In this document: piece after piece, positions 7,180-13,305 of the stretch | Numbering within the stretch: position 1 is the stretch's first letter | Layout of the letters: each line of letters opens with the position of its first letter | From: Anaerolineales bacterium UBA6663 | GTDB taxonomy: Bacteria; Chloroflexota; Anaerolineae; Anaerolineales; UBA6663 | Direction of reading: 5' to 3' | DNA length: 13,305 nt | NCBI GenBank assembly: GCA_002455335.1 | Contig: DKKP01000019.1 | Location: 385-13,689, forward strand | Program-made: the position numbers and the translations under genes | The notes under the pieces: model-generated | Told to the model about the DNA's origin: nothing | The model's database searches: none | The model's input: the letters and a program-made list of their open reading frames with translations, nothing else

Positions 7180-7234
7180 ACAAGGGTCGGATCCCTATTC
7201 GAGGCCGTGTCTCGAACCTGGATCCGACCCTTGT
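7180..7234. terminator. Large hairpin after glk (terminator-like or repeat element)
   Basis: Outer arms 7180-7194 (ACAAGGGTCGGATCC) and 7220-7234 are exact 15-nt reverse complements. Inside, TTCGAG (7198-7203) and CTCGAA (7211-7216) form a second stem with a 7-nt loop. No clear U-tract follows on either strand, so full termination is uncertain. It separates glk from the MFS gene, and no strong promoter is seen between the hairpin and the MFS start. The arm core GGGTCGGAT is shared with the hairpin at 1191-1224. Confidence 0.6.
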
Positions 7235-7272
7235 CGTGAGTTCTCGGGTTGGAAGACAAATCGCCGAAAGGC

Positions 7273-7282
7273 GGAAGGTGAG
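7273..7282 (+). promoter_or_regulatory. Ribosome binding site favouring the GTG start of the MFS gene
   Basis: GGAAGGTGAG lies a normal distance before the GTG at 7288. The alternative ATG at 7300 would be too far away. Confidence 0.6.
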
Positions 7283-7287
7283 CGATC

Positions 7288-8523
7288 GTGACTCCCAATA
7301 TGGCCGAGCCTGGCAGGAGCCCGGATCCGGCGAAGCAGCGCGCGCTGGGCCTGATCTTTTTCACTATGCTGATGGATATCATGGGCATCGCGCTGCTGGC
7401 CCCAGTGGCGCCGCAGATCGTGCTCCTGTATAGCCCGGACGCTTTCATGGTGACCATGGTGACCATGGTCTATGCCGGGGGCCAGTTCCTGGCCTCGCCG
7501 ATCCTTGGCAAACTTGGCGATCGATATGGGCGGCGGCCCGTGCTGCTGTTCAGCATCCTGGGCCAGGCGGTCGGCTTCTTGATCTTTGGCCTTGGCGGCT
7601 CGCTGGGCGTGATTCTGCTGGGTCGTTTGATCGGCGGGATCACTGCCGGCAACCTGGCGACGGCCACGGCCTACATCGCCGATGTCTCGCGCCGGGATGA
7701 GCAAGCGAAGAATTTCGCGCTGGTCGGTACCGCCTGGAGCCTTGGCCTGATCATCGGGCCGGCGCTGGGCGGCTTGTTTGGCCAGATCAGTCTGCAGACC
7801 CCGGCGCTTGTCGCGGCGGGGTTGGCGCTGCTCAACGCCGTGTTGGGCTACTTCATGCTGGGCGAGTCGCTCCCGCCCGAACGACGCGATCGCGCGCCCT
7901 GGCGTCCACGGGATTACAACCCGATCCTGACGATCGTAGAGATGGCCAGGAAGCCCGGTCTGGCTCTGCTGCTGCTGGTATACGCCCTGTTCAGCCTGGC
8001 GTTCAACGGTGCGACAAGCACGGCCGCGCTTTTCATCATCGAGAAATTCTCGGCCGTCACCTGGCAGGTCAGTCTGATGTTGATGCTGGGCGGGATCTCG
8101 GTGGCGTTGACCAACACCTTTGCCGTGCCGCGCCTCGTGCCGCGGCTGGGTGAACGGTTGGCCGGCGTCGTAAGCCTGGTCGGTCTGGGGCTCGTTTATG
8201 TCGGGCTGTACTTTGCGCCGTTCCTGGTGCTGGTCGACTTCATGTACATGCTCGCCAGCAGCATGAACTCCTTCGTTTTTCCCGTGCTGACCACGCTGAG
8301 CGCCAAGCGCGTGGGTCTGCGGGAGATGGGGACGTTGATGGGCGTGACCTCGGCCGTGGGCAGCCTGATGAACGTCGCCGGCCCGTTGTACGCAGGCGTG
8401 GTCTACGATCATGTGATGCCGGGCGCGCCGTTCTGGATGGGCGCCCTTGTGCTGGCTCTGGCGGCGTGGATGCTCAGCCGCTCGTCCATCGCGCCGGCGC
8501 CAGCGCTCGAGGAACTGGCCTAA
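7288..8523 (+). CDS. MFS transporter, DHA1 (TetA/MdtG-like) type
   Basis: This 411-residue integral membrane protein has about twelve hydrophobic segments. The MFS motif A loop is clear as GKLGDRYGRRPVLL, and the antiporter motif C appears as GLIIGPALGG in the fifth helix; together these mark proton-coupled exporters of the drug:H+ antiporter-1 family. The start is GTG with a good ribosome binding site. A 9-bp tandem repeat (ATGGTGACC, 2.6 copies, 7447-7470) encodes MVTMVTMV in the second helix region. It follows glk on the same strand but a hairpin separates them. In context it could export an aglycone or a sugar; a specific substrate cannot be read from the sequence. It ends 13 bp from the convergent second LacI-type gene. 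Confidence 0.9.
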   Translation: MTPNMAEPGRSPDPAKQRALGLIFFTMLMDIMGIALLAPVAPQIVLLYSPDAFMVTMVTMVYAGGQFLASPILGKLGDRYGRRPVLLFSILGQAVGFLIFGLGGSLGVILLGRLIGGITAGNLATATAYIADVSRRDEQAKNFALVGTAWSLGLIIGPALGGLFGQISLQTPALVAAGLALLNAVLGYFMLGESLPPERRDRAPWRPRDYNPILTIVEMARKPGLALLLLVYALFSLAFNGATSTAALFIIEKFSAVTWQVSLMLMLGGISVALTNTFAVPRLVPRLGERLAGVVSLVGLGLVYVGLYFAPFLVLVDFMYMLASSMNSFVFPVLTTLSAKRVGLREMGTLMGVTSAVGSLMNVAGPLYAGVVYDHVMPGAPFWMGALVLALAAWMLSRSSIAPAPALEELA

Positions 8524-8536
8524 TTCGCCCGGACCC

Positions 8537-9595
8537 TCACGCGGTTTCGCGCGCCACAAGGCTGCAGCGCGTCGTGACGACGAGCGGCGCCTTGCTGGCC
8601 CGACCCTGGAGCAGGGCATCGAAGTGCGTGGCGATCAGCGCCACATGCCCGCTCGAATCGAGCGCGATCGAGGTCAGCCGCGGACGCACCCATTCGCCGA
8701 GACTGAGGTTGTCGCAGCCGATCAGCGCCACGTCGCCCGGGACGTTCAGCCCGGCGTCCGTCAGCGCGCGCAGCAGCAATAGACCATACTCATCGTTGTA
8801 AGTGAATACGGCGGTCGGCCGCTGGCCCTGCCGCCAGCGTTCGGCAAGCGCGGCAGCCTGGTGTAGATCAAAGTCCAGGTCGACCCGTTCCAGCTCGAGC
8901 GCGCGAGCGCGAGCGACGCGTGCGACGCCCTCCAGGCGTTGCCGGCCGATGGCGGCGATGCGTGGGTCGCGCGGCACGATCGCGGCCAGACGTCGGTGCC
9001 CCTGCGCAACCAGGTGCTCGGCTGCGAGTACGCCAATAGGTGTGAAGTCGATACTGACGGCCGGCGTCGTCGTGCGCGCTGTCTCTCCGTAGGTGTAGAC
9101 CAGGATCGTGCGTACGCCGTTGCGCGTCAGGACCCCGACATCCTCCGGGCCAAGCGCGTCGGCCGGCACGATCATGCCGACCGGGTGAAACGATGCGATC
9201 TTGCGGATCGTGGCGGCCCGATCGCTCTGGCGGAACAGCCGGAGCATCACGGCGTAGCCGAGCGAATCCACCTGCGCGGTGAGCGCTTGCAAAAACGAGA
9301 TCGAGCTCTGGTTGTAAGGCCAGTCGAAGAACGGCAGGACGACGAGGTCATTGCGCCCGGCGCGTAAGGCGCTGGCCATCTCATGGGGCACGTAACCGAG
9401 CTGGGCTGCGGCCGCGCGTACGCGGGCCCGGGTCGCCTCGCTGATCCGCGCCTTGGGTGTGTTGTTGAGCACGTAGGAGACCGTGGCGCGCGAAACGCCG
9501 GCCAGCCGGGCCACGTCCAGGCTGGTTGGGGCAGCCGGTGGGGCGGCGGATTGAGCCGCAGTGGGTTCGTGAGGGCGGGGATCTCCACTTTCCAT
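8537..9595 (-). CDS. LacI/GalR-family transcriptional regulator 2
   Basis: This regulator has a helix-turn-helix (SLDVARLAGVSRATVSYVLN, residues 25-44) and hinge (YVPHEMASALRAGRN), then a sugar-sensor domain with VGMIVPADAL, GHRRLAAIVP, PTAVFTYNDEYGL and VALIGCDNLSLG. The start is placed at the ATG at 9595, giving 352 residues: GAGAGG lies 7 nt upstream. The frame is open to 9676, but that extra stretch would translate the operator at 9649-9664. A Pro/Ala-rich tail of about 23 residues precedes the DNA-binding domain, which is unusual. The recognition region (SRATVSYVLNNTP) differs from that of regulator 1 (SSKTVSRVLNGEP), in line with the different operators. It is divergent from Gfo2 and probably represses Gfo2 and the downstream deglycosidase-like genes. 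Confidence 0.93.
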   Translation of the reverse strand: MESGDPRPHEPTAAQSAAPPAAPTSLDVARLAGVSRATVSYVLNNTPKARISEATRARVRAAAAQLGYVPHEMASALRAGRNDLVVLPFFDWPYNQSSISFLQALTAQVDSLGYAVMLRLFRQSDRAATIRKIASFHPVGMIVPADALGPEDVGVLTRNGVRTILVYTYGETARTTTPAVSIDFTPIGVLAAEHLVAQGHRRLAAIVPRDPRIAAIGRQRLEGVARVARARALELERVDLDFDLHQAAALAERWRQGQRPTAVFTYNDEYGLLLLRALTDAGLNVPGDVALIGCDNLSLGEWVRPRLTSIALDSSGHVALIATHFDALLQGRASKAPLVVTTRCSLVARETA

Positions 9596-9602
9596 GTCGA
9601 CG

Positions 9603-9608
9603 CCTCTC
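9603..9608 (-). promoter_or_regulatory. Ribosome binding site deciding the regulator 2 start
   Basis: GAGAGG on the minus strand lies 7 nt before the ATG at 9595, supporting that start over the one at 9676. Confidence 0.6.
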
Positions 9609-9617
9609 GGTTGTTGA

Positions 9618-9646
9618 TTGACAAGCAAATCTGAACGTGCTAAAGT
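9618..9646 (+). promoter_or_regulatory. Likely promoter of the Gfo2 operon
   Basis: TTGACA (9618-9623), a 17-bp spacer and TAAAGT (9641-9646, 4/6) fit a sigma-70 promoter. The predicted start near 9652 falls inside operator 1, so bound repressor would block it. The leader would be about 120 nt and contain operator 2. A second -10-like TGTAAT at 9721-9726 lacks a good -35. Confidence 0.55.
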
Positions 9647-9648
9647 CG

Positions 9649-9664
9649 GATTACACGTGTAATC
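9649..9664. promoter_or_regulatory. Operator 1 for regulator 2 (perfect 16-bp palindrome)
   Basis: GATTACACGTGTAATC is an exact palindrome with a central CG, the form expected for a LacI/GalR operator. It lies over the predicted start sites of both divergent promoters. Confidence 0.8.
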
Positions 9665-9667
9665 ATG

Positions 9668-9696
9668 ATTGTACACCCGTTTCGGTTATGCCAAAA
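9668..9696 (-). promoter_or_regulatory. Possible promoter of LacI-type regulator 2
   Basis: On the minus strand TACAAT (9668-9673, 5/6) is a good -10, but the -35 17 bp upstream (TTTTGG, 9691-9696) is poor. A start near 9662 would fall in operator 1, predicting autoregulation. Confidence 0.35.
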
Positions 9697-9711
9697 CACG
9701 ATTTGCGAAAG

Positions 9712-9727
9712 AGTGACACGTGTAATC
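9712..9727. promoter_or_regulatory. Operator 2 for regulator 2
   Basis: AGTGACACGTGTAATC matches operator 1 at 13 of 16 positions, with an identical right half. The centres are 63 bp apart, close to six turns of B-DNA, which would place both sites on one face and allow looping. Confidence 0.7.
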
Positions 9728-9775
9728 TTGGTCGCCATCGACCATCACACCACATAAATCCAAGAGGATACGGCC

Positions 9776-10909
9776 ATGAAGAAGATCAAAGTCGGCATTG
9801 TCGGATGCGGTTTCATCGGGATGGGCAAGCATCTGCCCAGCATGATGAAGGTCGAAGGCGTCGAGCCGGTAGCCTTCTGCGACATCGTGCCCGAGCGTGC
9901 CCAGGCCGCGGCCAAGCAGTTCGGCGGTCACGACGCGCTGGTGTGCACCGACTATCGCGACCTTCTCAACCGCACTGATATCGACGCGGTGCATGTCTGC
10001 ACGCCCAACAGCACGCACGCCGAGATCTCGATCGCGGCGATGAAGGCCGGCAAGCACGTGATGTGCGAGAAGCCGATGGCCAAGACCGCGGCCGAGGCCA
10101 AGGCCATGCTTGACGTCTCGCGTGAGACGGGCAAGTTGCTGACGATCGGCTATCAGAACCGCTTCCGCGAGGATTCGTTGTTCATGAAATCGCTGTGCCA
10201 GCAAGGCGAGCTCGGCGACATCTACTTGGGCAAGGCGTTCGCGACGCGGCGCCGCGGCGTGCCGACCTGGGGTGTGTTTATGGACAAGGAGAAGCAGGGC
10301 GGCGGGCCGCTCATCGACCTCGGTACGCATGCCCTCGACCTGACGCTGTGGATGATGGAAAACTACGAGCCGGTCAGCGCGCTCGGGTCGACGTTCGACA
10401 AGATCGGCAAGCTGGGCAGCCCGGCGAACAGCATGGGGCCGTGGGATCCGGCGAAGTACGAGGTCGAGGACAGCGCGTTCGGCCTTGTCAAGTTCAAAAA
10501 CGGCACGACCGTGATCCTCGAGGCCTCCTGGGCGTTGAACACCGTTATCTCGAACGAAGCGATGACGCTCTTGTGCGGCACGAAGGCCGGTGCAGACATG
10601 TTCCCGCCCGAGGGCCCTGGCGTGCGAACGGCCGAGGCTCAGGCCGCGCCGACCTACCACGTGCGCGTCAACGGCGAGAACGCCGGCAAGCTGTACCTGC
10701 AGAACTATGCGATGGGCGCGGCATTCATCGGCGACGGTAGCCAGCCCGAGCGTTTCGCGGGCGGCACAAAGGAGGCGCAGGCCTGGTTCAGGGCTGTGCG
10801 CGGCGAGGCTGAGCTTGTGGTGAAGCCCGAGCAGGCTTACACGGTCACGGCCATCCTCGAAGCCATCTACAAATCCGCGGCTTCGGGCGACATCGTTCGC
10901 CTGGGCTGA
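9776..10909 (+). CDS. Gfo/Idh/MocA-family NAD(P)-dependent oxidoreductase (Gfo2, paralogue of Gfo1)
   Basis: This 377-residue enzyme has the Rossmann motif GCGFIG (10-15), EKP at 98-100 and GGGPLIDLGTHALD with Asp181 and His185. It aligns with Gfo1 end to end without gaps, about 80% identical by hand count. Differences concentrate at residues 23-46, 285-302, 323-341 and the C-terminus, while the cofactor and catalytic blocks are the same. AGAGGA lies 7 nt before the ATG. It is the first gene controlled from the regulator 2 promoter and lies upstream of Gfo3 and the deglycosidase-like pair, separated by a hairpin. It may oxidise the C3 hydroxyl of a glycoside or run the reverse reaction on a free 3-oxo-sugar. 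Confidence 0.93.
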   Translation: MKKIKVGIVGCGFIGMGKHLPSMMKVEGVEPVAFCDIVPERAQAAAKQFGGHDALVCTDYRDLLNRTDIDAVHVCTPNSTHAEISIAAMKAGKHVMCEKPMAKTAAEAKAMLDVSRETGKLLTIGYQNRFREDSLFMKSLCQQGELGDIYLGKAFATRRRGVPTWGVFMDKEKQGGGPLIDLGTHALDLTLWMMENYEPVSALGSTFDKIGKLGSPANSMGPWDPAKYEVEDSAFGLVKFKNGTTVILEASWALNTVISNEAMTLLCGTKAGADMFPPEGPGVRTAEAQAAPTYHVRVNGENAGKLYLQNYAMGAAFIGDGSQPERFAGGTKEAQAWFRAVRGEAELVVKPEQAYTVTAILEAIYKSAASGDIVRLG

Positions 10910-10923
10910 TCAACTAGAAACCG

Positions 10924-10987
10924 ACGCACAGCTGGGGGTGAGCCCGGGGCGGGCACCGCCACGCCGGGCTCGCCCCCCGTTGTGCGT
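10924..10987 (+). terminator. Intrinsic terminator or attenuator between Gfo2 and Gfo3
   Basis: Arms 10924-10947 and 10964-10987 are 24 nt each with three positions that are not Watson-Crick; all three are G-U or similar weak pairs. Inside, GGCGG (10948-10952) and CCGCC (10956-10960) form an apical stem. The RNA continues UUUCUU, a short U-rich tract. Only 25 nt remain before the Gfo3 ATG and no promoter is visible there, so downstream genes probably depend on read-through. That favours attenuation or a stoichiometry control over complete termination. Confidence 0.65.
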
Positions 10988-11012
10988 TTCTTCCCCAAGA
11001 GGTAAGGCCACA

Positions 11013-12164
11013 ATGAAGAAGTATCGAGTCGGGATCATCGGTTGCGGCGCCATCTTCATGCTTCACGCGTTCCCGCTGCACAAGATGGAGAACGTCGAGA
11101 TCGTGGCGGTCTGCGATATCAAACCGCAGGCGCTCGAGACGGCCAAACAGCTCTTTCATTGCGACGGCTACAGCGACTACCGTGAGCTGCTCAAGCGCGA
11201 CGACATCGACGTCGTCCATATCCTGACGCCGCACTACCTGCACGCCGAGATGACGATCGCGGCGGCCGATGCGGGCAAGCACGTGCTCAGCGAGAAGCCG
11301 ATGGCGATCAGCATCGCCGACGCCCGCGCGATCGTCGAAGCCGGGAAGCGCAACAAGGTCACCATCGGCGTGATCAGCCAGAATCGCTACAACGCCGCGT
11401 CGGTGGCTGTCAAAGAGGCCATCGCGAACGGCAGCCTGGGCAAGGTGCTCGGCCAGCGCGTGATCCTCTCGTGGACCAAGCCGGCCTCGTACTATCAGGC
11501 CAGCGACTGGCACGGCACGTGGGACAAAGAGGGCGGCTCCCTCATGATCGACCAGGCGATCCACGTGATGGATCTGTCGCGCTGGATCGTCGATGACGAG
11601 ATCGTTAGCGTCGAGGCCTCGATCGCCAACCGTAACCACCCGACGATCCAGACCGAGGACACGGCCGAGGGCCTGATCCGCTATCGCAACGGCGTGACTT
11701 CGGTTTTCTTTGCGACGAACAACTTTACCTTCAACTCGCCGGTCGTGATCGAGACGCATTGCGAGAACGGCACGGCGCTCGTCGAGTTCGACAAGGGCGT
11801 GATCACGTACAAGAACGGCAAAGAGTTGACCGTCGTCAACGACCCGACGACCACGATGAACGAGGCCGACTTCAAGGCCTTCTTCAACGAGGACAGCTCG
11901 CAGCAGGCCATGCGCACGCTCAAGGAATGGGGCGTGGTGTTCATGCCGGTTACCTGGAAGGCGCCGCGCGGTTATTGGGGCGTGACCCATAACAAGCAGA
12001 TCGAAAACTACTATGCCAGCCTGGCGGCCGGCGTCCAGCCCGATGTCACGGCCGCCGAGGCGCTCAAGAGCACCGAACTGATCCTCGGGATCTACCAATC
12101 GTCCAAAGAGAAGCGGCCGATCGACATCGGCAAGGAGCTGACATGGGCGCCAGAGTCCGCCTGA
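11013..12164 (+). CDS. Gfo/Idh/MocA-family oxidoreductase (Gfo3), linked to deglycosidase-like genes
   Basis: This 383-residue protein belongs to the same superfamily as Gfo1 and Gfo2 but is divergent from both. EKP is at residues 94-96 (HVLSEKPMAI) and GGSLMIDQAIHVMD gives Asp180 and His184, so the catalytic set is present. The dinucleotide loop reads GCGAIF, with Phe in place of the third glycine. The block SYYQASDWHGTWDKEGG is common in sugar-oxidising members. The frame is open to 10938, but the ATG at 11013 fits the Rossmann start (MKKYRVGIIGCG) and has AGAGGTAAGG just upstream; the extension would translate the hairpin. Its end overlaps the next gene by 22 nt. Likely role: NAD-dependent oxidation of the sugar of a glycoside, making the 3-oxo form that CGD enzymes cleave. 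Confidence 0.92.
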   Translation: MKKYRVGIIGCGAIFMLHAFPLHKMENVEIVAVCDIKPQALETAKQLFHCDGYSDYRELLKRDDIDVVHILTPHYLHAEMTIAAADAGKHVLSEKPMAISIADARAIVEAGKRNKVTIGVISQNRYNAASVAVKEAIANGSLGKVLGQRVILSWTKPASYYQASDWHGTWDKEGGSLMIDQAIHVMDLSRWIVDDEIVSVEASIANRNHPTIQTEDTAEGLIRYRNGVTSVFFATNNFTFNSPVVIETHCENGTALVEFDKGVITYKNGKELTVVNDPTTTMNEADFKAFFNEDSSQQAMRTLKEWGVVFMPVTWKAPRGYWGVTHNKQIENYYASLAAGVQPDVTAAEALKSTELILGIYQSSKEKRPIDIGKELTWAPESA

Positions 12165-12541
12165 TCGAGCCGAATAGTTTCAAGGCGACGGAAGACGGCT
12201 ATCGCTTCAACGTGCGCCTGAATTGGTATCGATCGCTCGCGATTTCCTGTATCGAAGACCTCACCGTGACGCTGGATGGGCAGGTCGCCGCACCAGAGAC
12301 GGTGCGGCTTGAGGTGAACGGCAAGGAACTGACGCTGGCCGAGGCGGAGGAAGCCGTCGAGACCTATTGGTTCGTTCAAGACGGTTTGGGCGTCCACGTG
12401 GTCGGGGCGGGGCAGGTCAAAACCGGCGAAACGCATCAGGTCGCAGTGGCGTATGGCATGCGAGCGCCGTACATCGCGATCGGCCCGGGGCGTTTTCTCG
12501 TGAACCTCAACACCGAGACAACGACCTGCGTCGCTGCGTGA
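12143..12541 (+). CDS. C-glycoside deglycosidase beta-subunit-like protein
   Basis: This 132-residue protein has no signal peptide or membrane segment. From memory of the family, its pattern (GYRFNVRLNWYRSLAISCIEDL, then TVTLDGQ, then YWFVQDGL near residues 75-82) resembles the small beta-sandwich beta subunit of C-glycoside deglycosidases (CGDB, formerly DUF6379), and its length fits. In known systems this subunit pairs with a TIM-barrel alpha subunit, and the next gene here is such a protein. The ATG overlaps the end of Gfo3 by 22 nt; AAGGAG lies 5 nt upstream, so coupling is likely. No database search was possible. If not CGD beta, it is an unassigned small partner of the TIM-barrel enzyme. 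Confidence 0.65.
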   Translation: MGARVRLIEPNSFKATEDGYRFNVRLNWYRSLAISCIEDLTVTLDGQVAAPETVRLEVNGKELTLAEAEEAVETYWFVQDGLGVHVVGAGQVKTGETHQVAVAYGMRAPYIAIGPGRFLVNLNTETTTCVAA

Positions 12542-12558
12542 GGAAAGGACTGACCGAG

Positions 12559-13305
12559 ATGACAAACACCGGGCCGGTTCTCGGAACCACCCTGTACAGC
12601 TTCACAAATGAATGGCAGCAGAAGCTCTTTACGCTGGATGGCCTGGTCGAGAAGGTCGCCGCGCTCGGGCTTGGGCCGGCGCTCGAGGTGGTCGGCTTTC
12701 AGAGCTTTCGCGATTTCCCTGACGTCTCGGACGAGACGGCCAAGAACTTCCGCGCGCTGCTCGACAAGCACAGCCTGATCCCCAGTTGTCTGAGCGGCAA
12801 CAGCGATGTCGGTCGGCTCAAGGGCCGGCTGATGACCCAGGACGAGATCGTGGCCTACATCGAGCGCCAGCTGGTCAGCGCCAAAAAACTCGGCTTCCCG
12901 GTGCTGCGCATCCAGGCCTTCGTGGGGCCAAAGGTGATGGAGGCGCTCGCCCCGATCGCCGAACGGTACGGCGTTCAGGTGGCCGGCGAGCTGCACTCGC
13001 CGCTGAGCGCCGACCACCCCGAGGTGGTGGCGCTGCGCGAGTGCTACGACCGACTTGGCTCGCCCTATGTGGGTTTTGTGCCCGACTTCAGCAGCACGAT
13101 GACGGCGCCGCCCGAAGGCCACTGGCAAACGCTCCGCGACGACGGCGCACCTGAGGCCCTGATCACCGAGGCCAAGGCGATCTGGCACGACGATCAGCCG
13201 GTGCCGGCCAAGTTCGGTGCGCTGGCCGAAGCCGCCGCGAAACATGGCGTCGAGCGGCTGATGGGGCGGATCAACCGCTCGCTTACGATGTTCGGCCACG
13301 CGCCC
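12559..13305 (+). CDS. TIM-barrel sugar isomerase-like enzyme, C-glycoside deglycosidase alpha-subunit-like (partial, 3' end cut)
   Basis: The frame is open from the ATG at 12559 to the window end: 249 codons with no stop. The start has AGGAAAGGA 9 nt upstream, 17 bp after the beta-like gene. The protein begins PVLGTTLYSFTNEW and has strand-like blocks ALEVVGF (Glu43), VLRIQAFVG, VAGELHSP (Glu144, His146) and GFVPDFS (Asp176). These fit the xylose isomerase-like TIM barrel (AP_endonuc_2 superfamily), in which Glu/Asp/His side chains hold a divalent metal; a later glutamate ligand would lie beyond the window. The order Gfo/Idh - small beta protein - TIM barrel matches known CGD loci. It could instead be an epimerase or a 3-oxo-O-glycoside lyase. 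Confidence 0.7.
   Translation, partial: MTNTGPVLGTTLYSFTNEWQQKLFTLDGLVEKVAALGLGPALEVVGFQSFRDFPDVSDETAKNFRALLDKHSLIPSCLSGNSDVGRLKGRLMTQDEIVAYIERQLVSAKKLGFPVLRIQAFVGPKVMEALAPIAERYGVQVAGELHSPLSADHPEVVALRECYDRLGSPYVGFVPDFSSTMTAPPEGHWQTLRDDGAPEALITEAKAIWHDDQPVPAKFGALAEAAAKHGVERLMGRINRSLTMFGHAP

Noticed and set aside
7447..7470. 9-bp tandem repeat in the MFS gene as a functional element
   Set aside because: In-frame, short and within a membrane helix; probably simple coding redundancy.
7195..8619. 474-codon open frame on the minus strand
   Set aside because: Antisense to the MFS gene; composition is His/Gln/Arg-rich and shows no fold signature.
9596..9676. N-terminal extension of regulator 2
   Set aside because: Would translate the palindromic operator; the ATG at 9595 has a good ribosome binding site.
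10914..12098. 394-codon open frame on the minus strand
   Set aside because: Antisense to Gfo3; the same kind of shadow recurs opposite Gfo1 and Gfo2.
12436..13299. 287-codon open frame on the minus strand
   Set aside because: Antisense to the TIM-barrel gene, which has a good ribosome binding site and recognisable motifs.

Overview
The window is high-G+C bacterial DNA carrying sugar or glycoside catabolism genes. The substrate-binding lipoprotein has a long Ala/Pro/Glu/Thr repeat linker after its lipobox, a style common in Chloroflexota (Anaerolineae-like). That assignment is only suggestive. No RNA genes, CRISPR arrays, transposases or replication origins were seen, and no gene-free stretch exceeds 300 bases.

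Left block (minus strand, 1-4724): a LacI-family regulator is followed 30 bp later by a small cupin. After a 160-bp gap comes an ABC importer of the oligopeptide/oligosaccharide family: a family-5 binding lipoprotein, a DppB-type permease and the start of a DppC-type permease that leaves the window. Two large hairpins lie between the binding-protein gene and the permeases.

Middle block (plus strand, 4999-8523): divergent from the first regulator are a Gfo/Idh/MocA oxidoreductase (Gfo1), a Glk-family glucokinase and an MFS transporter of the DHA1 type. The divergent region 4725-4998 holds a cluster of TGACA-N4-TGTCA-like operators and a consensus promoter (TTGACA, 16 bp, TATAAT).

Right block (8537-13305): a second LacI-family regulator (minus strand) is divergent from Gfo2, which is about 80% identical to Gfo1. 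Gfo2 is followed by a hairpin and then by Gfo3, a 132-residue protein and a TIM-barrel protein cut by the window end. The last two resemble the beta and alpha subunits of C-glycoside deglycosidases (CGD). The second divergent region has two ACACGTGT-centred operators whose centres are 63 bp apart, six helical turns.

Working model (inference): the importer brings in a glycoside or oligosaccharide. Gfo2 and/or Gfo3 oxidise its sugar at C3, and the CGD-like pair releases the aglycone. Another Gfo enzyme, perhaps Gfo1, reduces 3-oxo-glucose to glucose, glucokinase phosphorylates it, and the MFS protein may export an aglycone or sugar. The two paralogous oxidoreductases are each under a different LacI-type regulator with a different apparent operator.
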